A stretch of DNA of 64,000 bases, from NCBI GenBank assembly GCA_035578905.1, contig JAQJVL010002212.1, positions 1-64,000 of the forward strand. Direction: 5' to 3'. This document shows positions 58,883-64,000 of this stretch, piece after piece (the stretch's first letter is position 1; each line of letters starts with the position of its first letter). A program made the translations under genes and the position numbers. The stretch comes from Stictocephala bisonia (taxonomy: Eukaryota; Arthropoda; Insecta; Hemiptera; Membracidae). Under the pieces are notes generated by a model, which made no database searches, was not told the origin of the DNA, and saw only the letters and a list, made by a program, of their open reading frames with translations.

Positions 58883-60065
58883 GAGACTTTGTAATCATTG
58901 GCTCACATTGTAGAAATCATTTGGTAAGACCTATTCAAGTGTCAAATGTAATTTTAATCTCAAATTTTTTTAGTTTAATAGAGTACAATATCGTATTGGT
59001 AAAGCTAATATACCGTACGCGTTAAGTGTTTCTTATCGTAGAATTTCAATCACGAGTGATAACATAACTATTATATCAACTATAATTTTGCTAATAATGT
59101 ATTGAAGTTGTTTTGTTAATACACGTAAAAAACTCATAAAATATGTTTATAAAACAGTTTATATTTATCTATGATTTTTTTTTTAACTAGGCAGTTTTTC
59201 ATATACTACGCATCGAATTGGGAAATATTCGAAAATAAATATTAGCTTTGAACAGTTTATATGTTGTACAGTTCAAAGTGAAACATATACAGGATGACGG
59301 TGAAAATATATGTAATCGTATTTTAGTTAGACCACCAAATTTAATATACACTTAAAAATATATGTACATTTTTTATTGGATGTTCTGGAACAGCATTATT
59401 TACAGACATTCTGAGGGTAAAACACTTTTTCTATTCTTAAATCAATTGATAAATATATTTTAATTTATATTGTAAAAAAATATAATAATAATAATAAACC
59501 TAATTGTATTTTCAACAAATACATCGTGTACAGTGTAGGGATGAAATACTACTCTACATAGACTATTACACTGCAATTATTTAGGTTTATTTACAATTAT
59601 AGTGTCGTCATCATAACATAATTTATGCATTCAGAACACATTCATGTATGTTTATTCATGCAATAACCTGACATAATATGGTTTATGAAACTGTCTCTCA
59701 CACATTGTGAATTATGTTAATTACAATGTAATGTATTCACAAAATAATGTTCGTATTTTTATTTCTAGTAGACATTTTAAAGCATAGATTAATGGACTAG
59801 TGAGATACATTATTGTTAATCAACTTGTAACCATGTTAAAAATAATTTTTTTATAATATAAAATTATTTAGTATTCTATCAATTTACCGGTTTTTATTTA
59901 TAAATATACATATTTAATTTTATAAAAATAGTTCATAGAATTTTAATGAAAACTATTTGTATCTACTTATTTAATAGTTTATAAGTTATTAAATTTGATA
60001 GTAGAAATAAAGATTGTTGTGGACAACAAAATATACTTCAAGTTCAAAATATTCTTACACATTTT
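58883..60065. other. AT-rich, no gene recognised
   Basis: No supportable feature in this stretch. Confidence 0.4.
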
Positions 60066-60165
60066 TTTATAAATCCATCTGGTCTGAAAAAGGTAATCGT
60101 TGTTCACTGGATAACATTTTGTAATTTTCTGCTTATATTGTCATAAATACATATATAGTTGTTTA
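60066..60165 (+). repeat. Degenerate right end of the foldback/MITE family
   Basis: ATCCATCTGGTCTGAAAAAG, then GTAATCGTTGTTCACTGGAT and TGCTTATATTGTCATAAAT, match the right terminal repeat with many changes. Confidence 0.65.
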
Positions 60166-62685
60166 ATTGTTTTACATAAGAACTCGATAATACGTTTTAA
60201 TATATTATATAATTTAATTTAAAAATGCTAACGAGAAAATTTTCCTATATTTCCTTTTTGTTCTAAAAATAAAGACTTACTTAAATGAACAAACCTTGGA
60301 AAAAAGTATTTCAATATTTGTATTATACCTTAAAGTGAATTTTAAGCCCATTTATAGTTTACCGTATACTTATATAAGAATAGTGAAATTATTGAACTAA
60401 ACTTAATATGAGCATTTTAGTTACATAATCATTATTTATATAAATCAATTTATTTTAATTTAATATCCATACATTGCTCAGTTATTAAACGATCTGTTCA
60501 ATTAACTTTACCAATATTTAATTAACTGTATAACTTATATTGTCAGTAAATAGGTTTATGATGTTGCTTACTTGTTTGTAAATGCCTTCAGATTAGTTAT
60601 AAGTAAAAACATATATTTTCCTTAAAATAACATTTATGTATAACCAAAAAATCTATATTAATAATATGAACACCTCCACGAATAGTATATCCTATTCGGA
60701 AATAACATTATTATATTAGACATGGTTATATTATGATTTGAATTATTTTGTTATTTTTTAAATAATTGTAAGTAGGCTTTATTATAATTTTATTATTTAT
60801 AATTGAAATGTTTCGAATAATTAGTTCCTAAAGGTTATTTTGATACATGAACCATTCAATTTTTATATTTACAATAGTCAGTAAATATAAAAATTAAAGT
60901 AGAATGACAATCACTGTTATACAATCAATTGGTTTGTGGTTATAATTTTTAAATATATAACAGTGTGTGTAATACCTTTAATGATTTTGTGTAAAACAAA
61001 CATCTAAAGCGTGGTTTATGTTATACAATTAAATTATATTGTTAATAAATTTGTTTATTACTAAATTAATTTATAATTTATTCTTAATGTTATTTTTAAC
61101 AGGTAAAATGAAGTAGGTAATAACATTGTAACATTCTCACGTGTTATCGATTAATAATTACAATATATTTTAGCTATTTTAAACCCCTGCCAACAGTTCC
61201 TTGGCACTTCAGTTTTCACTTATTTCTTAATCTAAAGCCTTGAGTAAGTTAAAATAAAATAAAAATTAATAAATTATATGTCAAGCATACTCACTTATGC
61301 TTAAGACTGAAATATTAAACTTTAAAAATGTAGTCTTACCAACGTAACATATTAGACCAGTAATAATATTTATAATGAATATTTGATAAAATATTAGACA
61401 TTAAGCACATTATTTTTTTACGAGTTGATGTAATATGAATTTTATGGACAGAAATATGTTCAAAAACTGAACTTTATAGTATTTAGTATTATTTCACAAC
61501 GTATAAATATCGTAACTACCAGACACATTGTCACACTACAAGTACCTCGCCACGAGTGACCAATTAATATTATCTCTAATGGAGCACAGCTTATTTATGT
61601 CACTCCACTGTGATTAATTGACTGTAACATAGGGTGACTTTACACTCCGTACTAAAACTTGCCACTTAGGTTTCATTAGTAAGGGGTGTTCTACATAACC
61701 TGTACAAATTAATAGCTAAGTTGTATAAAAATAAATTAATATAAACTGGTATTTTGGGATGGTGTTACTTCTTAGTTACATTTAGTATTTTCAACTAATA
61801 AATATGAAACAAAACTAATTATTCGCTTAGTTTTGTAGTATAAAAATTAAAACACAATAAATATGTATTAATAAGCAACAAATATGTATACAGAGGCAAG
61901 TTTATTCTTCAATGTAATTATTTAAGCCTAAACCTCATAAAAAATACTAGTAAAAAAAAGTTATATGGTTTTTGCAAATTATAAAATAAAAATGGATTGA
62001 AAAAAATTTAAATACAAAACAAAGAGATTTTTGGTTACAGAAAATTTAATTAGTACAAAAACCCCTTAAGATATTACAAATATACGCTGAAATAACTTGT
62101 ATTTCATGTTTAACTTAATTTCATAATTTATTTTAATTATGCATATTTATATTAAATGCTATAATATTTTATCGTATCCAATCTTCATTTAACATTAAAT
62201 ATAATAGTGATTTCATACTGTGGAAGATGTATAGTATTTTTGTATAATGCAATAAGGTAATTTTTTTTAGATTACAAGAATACAGAGGAGGAAAGAAAAC
62301 ATATAATCATTTACTATATACAGTTAAAAGGAAATAAATCCATCCTATCATATTTCATCAAACATAACAAAGCTAGAAAATATAAGATATTAATTTACAC
62401 AGAATCAGTGGAAGAAACGTAAATTTAGAATCATTATTCAAAGTGTAAAAATTTAAATAGTTCAACGTACACTATTGTGAAAATAAACACCTCAGTATCT
62501 TGACGAATTATATTTTAATTGTGAATATGAGTTTTTTATTAATTTGTAGTTAGGTATAATTAAAAATAAAATCAAGATCAATATGAAATATATCTACATT
62601 AAAAAACATAAAACCAGTTTGCCTCATACTGTTTATCACTTTAAACGATCCATTGAACATTTCTTGAAATATATTAGGAATTCGG
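60166..62685. other. AT-rich, no gene recognised
   Basis: No supportable feature in this stretch. Confidence 0.4.
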
Positions 62686-62689
62686 TGAT

Positions 62690-63030
62690 AGTGCCACAGT
62701 GCTGTATTCCAGCTACTTGGGGACTAAGTGTTATTGTGATTGTAGGTGAGTTTCTATACCCTGTCCTCTTAATACTGACAAAGCGTCCATTAAATGGTTG
62801 CCATAATCGTGGATAATTTTAGATAAGTCCATGTTACGTAGTAGCCTTGGTCCATATGTGATTTATAAGAGGAAACTGATTATCTGGCTTATAAATTATC
62901 TAAAGTTCAAACCAATTATACGTGGTTTGGATTCCACAAAAAGCCTTATGTCCTTGAGGTATCCTGAATAAAGACCCTTTCTAAGGAATAGTCGACATTA
63001 GTTATTTACATTGTCAACACACGTACATGA
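62690..63030 (+). repeat. Dispersed 300-360 bp family, copy F
   Basis: Starts CCAGCTACTTGGGGACTAAG, continues CCTGTCCTCTTAATACTGAC, ACGTGGTTTGGATTCCAC and CCCTTTCTAAGGAATAGTCG. It shows the 5' end better than copies D and E. The 77-codon frame (62583-62816) over its start is not a gene. Confidence 0.8.
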
Positions 63031-64000
63031 CAACAGAGAAAAAGTATTTTTTCTGACTGAAAGAATTGTTATCGGGGTAAAGATAAAAACACTTATAGTC
63101 AAAGAAAATTGTTGTTCTCTGGTAGTTATCAACCAAATTTTTAGATTGGCATACCGTTGAATTAAGCATAATATATTATACAAATATTGTATCATAATAT
63201 TTGTGTGTAAAATGTGAATTTTCTTTTTATCTGACTTAGCGATTTTTAGATAGCCACCATTTTGAAAATGATAACCTAAGAAATTCATTCTTTTTACAAG
63301 AAATGTGTATTTTCCTGTTAAAATGTTTATTTTTTTTACTTATACACAGACAGAAAACGAATCTATGAAAGTTACTGATTGTGTATTAAATAAAAAATAT
63401 TTTTCAGTATCAAACAGGTATGGTTGTTAGAAGACATATTACGATTTAGTTTGTTTTAACATTCAATTTTCTTTTCATTTTAGTGTAAACTCGTATGTTA
63501 ATGGATCTATTGAAGATAGATTAATGCTAAATTATATAAATTTAATTTTATGCTCCATTTCATTATATAAATAAATTTACATTTGTAAAATCTAAAATAC
63601 AACGTAAAATACTTGTTAAATTCGTTAACAGTGAGCTAAAACTAGCATTAGGGAGGTTGTATTGATGGTTATTTGGACACTGGTGGTAATGGTGGCTAAC
63701 GATAAACTACACGTATTTACGTATTTACTACGTATTTACGGTACACAGGACCATCCTACGATAAGCTTGTATATTACCCCCACCGAGGACTCATGGTAGA
63801 CTGATAGAATAATATATGTATATATGTGGGGCAATGTTTGTTCTAATAACTTATAAAGAGTTTACTTTATATGATAATGAATCGTTATAATTATGTAAAG
63901 TTTTTTAAATTAAATGAGAAGTGACTTACGACTCAGGATTAGAGGTATTAAGCGAAGTATTGTTTGACACTGCCCTTTTTTTATGCCTACAATTTTACTG
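63031..64000. other. AT-rich, no gene recognised
   Basis: A small direct repeat (ACGTATTTACGTATTTACTACG region, 63,712-63,740) is present. A 96-codon minus frame (62998-63288) lacks coding character. Confidence 0.4.

Overview
This window looks like arthropod (probably insect) nuclear DNA. It is strongly AT-rich, almost free of long open frames, and carries TTAGG/CCTAA-type blocks, tRNA-derived SINE copies, fragments of two non-LTR retrotransposons (one of R1/LOA type), a very long (CA)n tract and several dispersed and tandem repeat families. No bacterial gene organisation, rRNA gene or CRISPR array is visible. The species cannot be named from sequence alone.

Region 1 (1-4,860) differs from the rest: it is compact, higher in GC and promoter-rich. 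It holds (a) an unrecognised 137-residue gene at 52-465; (b) a DDE integrase with a C-terminal chromodomain of the kind carried by Polinton/Maverick elements and adintovirus-like relatives, broken by one frameshift; (c) two coding remnants just downstream, cut off by an array of 8-bp AAAACAGR units; (d) a second copy of the integrase promoter and first codons, fused at about 2,690 to five exact-period 30-bp repeats; (e) a complete small transcription unit (TATA, initiator, 137-codon ORF, poly(A) signal) whose product ends in a canonical SUMO-interaction motif; (f) a perfect 27-bp stem-loop after that unit; and (g) an orphan CCAAT/TATA promoter, a second 8-bp array and a third copy of the shared module. 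I read it as a decayed, rearranged part of a Polinton-like or endogenised virus-like element that probably continues to the left of base 1.

Region 2 (4,860-6,830) has near-identical 165-bp AT-rich direct repeats around a spacer that contains a terminal-exon-like ORF with a splice acceptor and poly(A) signal. It ends in a 41/42-bp tandem array.

Region 3 (6,830-64,000) shows no supportable intact gene. It contains a 36-bp minisatellite (consensus about GTGGGTCAATACCACTGTAC plus 16 bp) at eight dispersed sites; a foldback/MITE family with about 150-bp terminal inverted repeats, one copy of which carries the minisatellite; a 127-bp tandem satellite at 25.2-26.2 kb; a dispersed family of about 300-360 bp with seven recognisable copies; two copies of one tRNA-derived SINE and a candidate second SINE; LINE fragments at 42.1 and 45.3-46.3 kb; several short perfect hairpins; and the (CA)n block at 39.6-40.4 kb. 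The rest is AT-rich sequence in which I recognise nothing and which could be intergenic or intronic.
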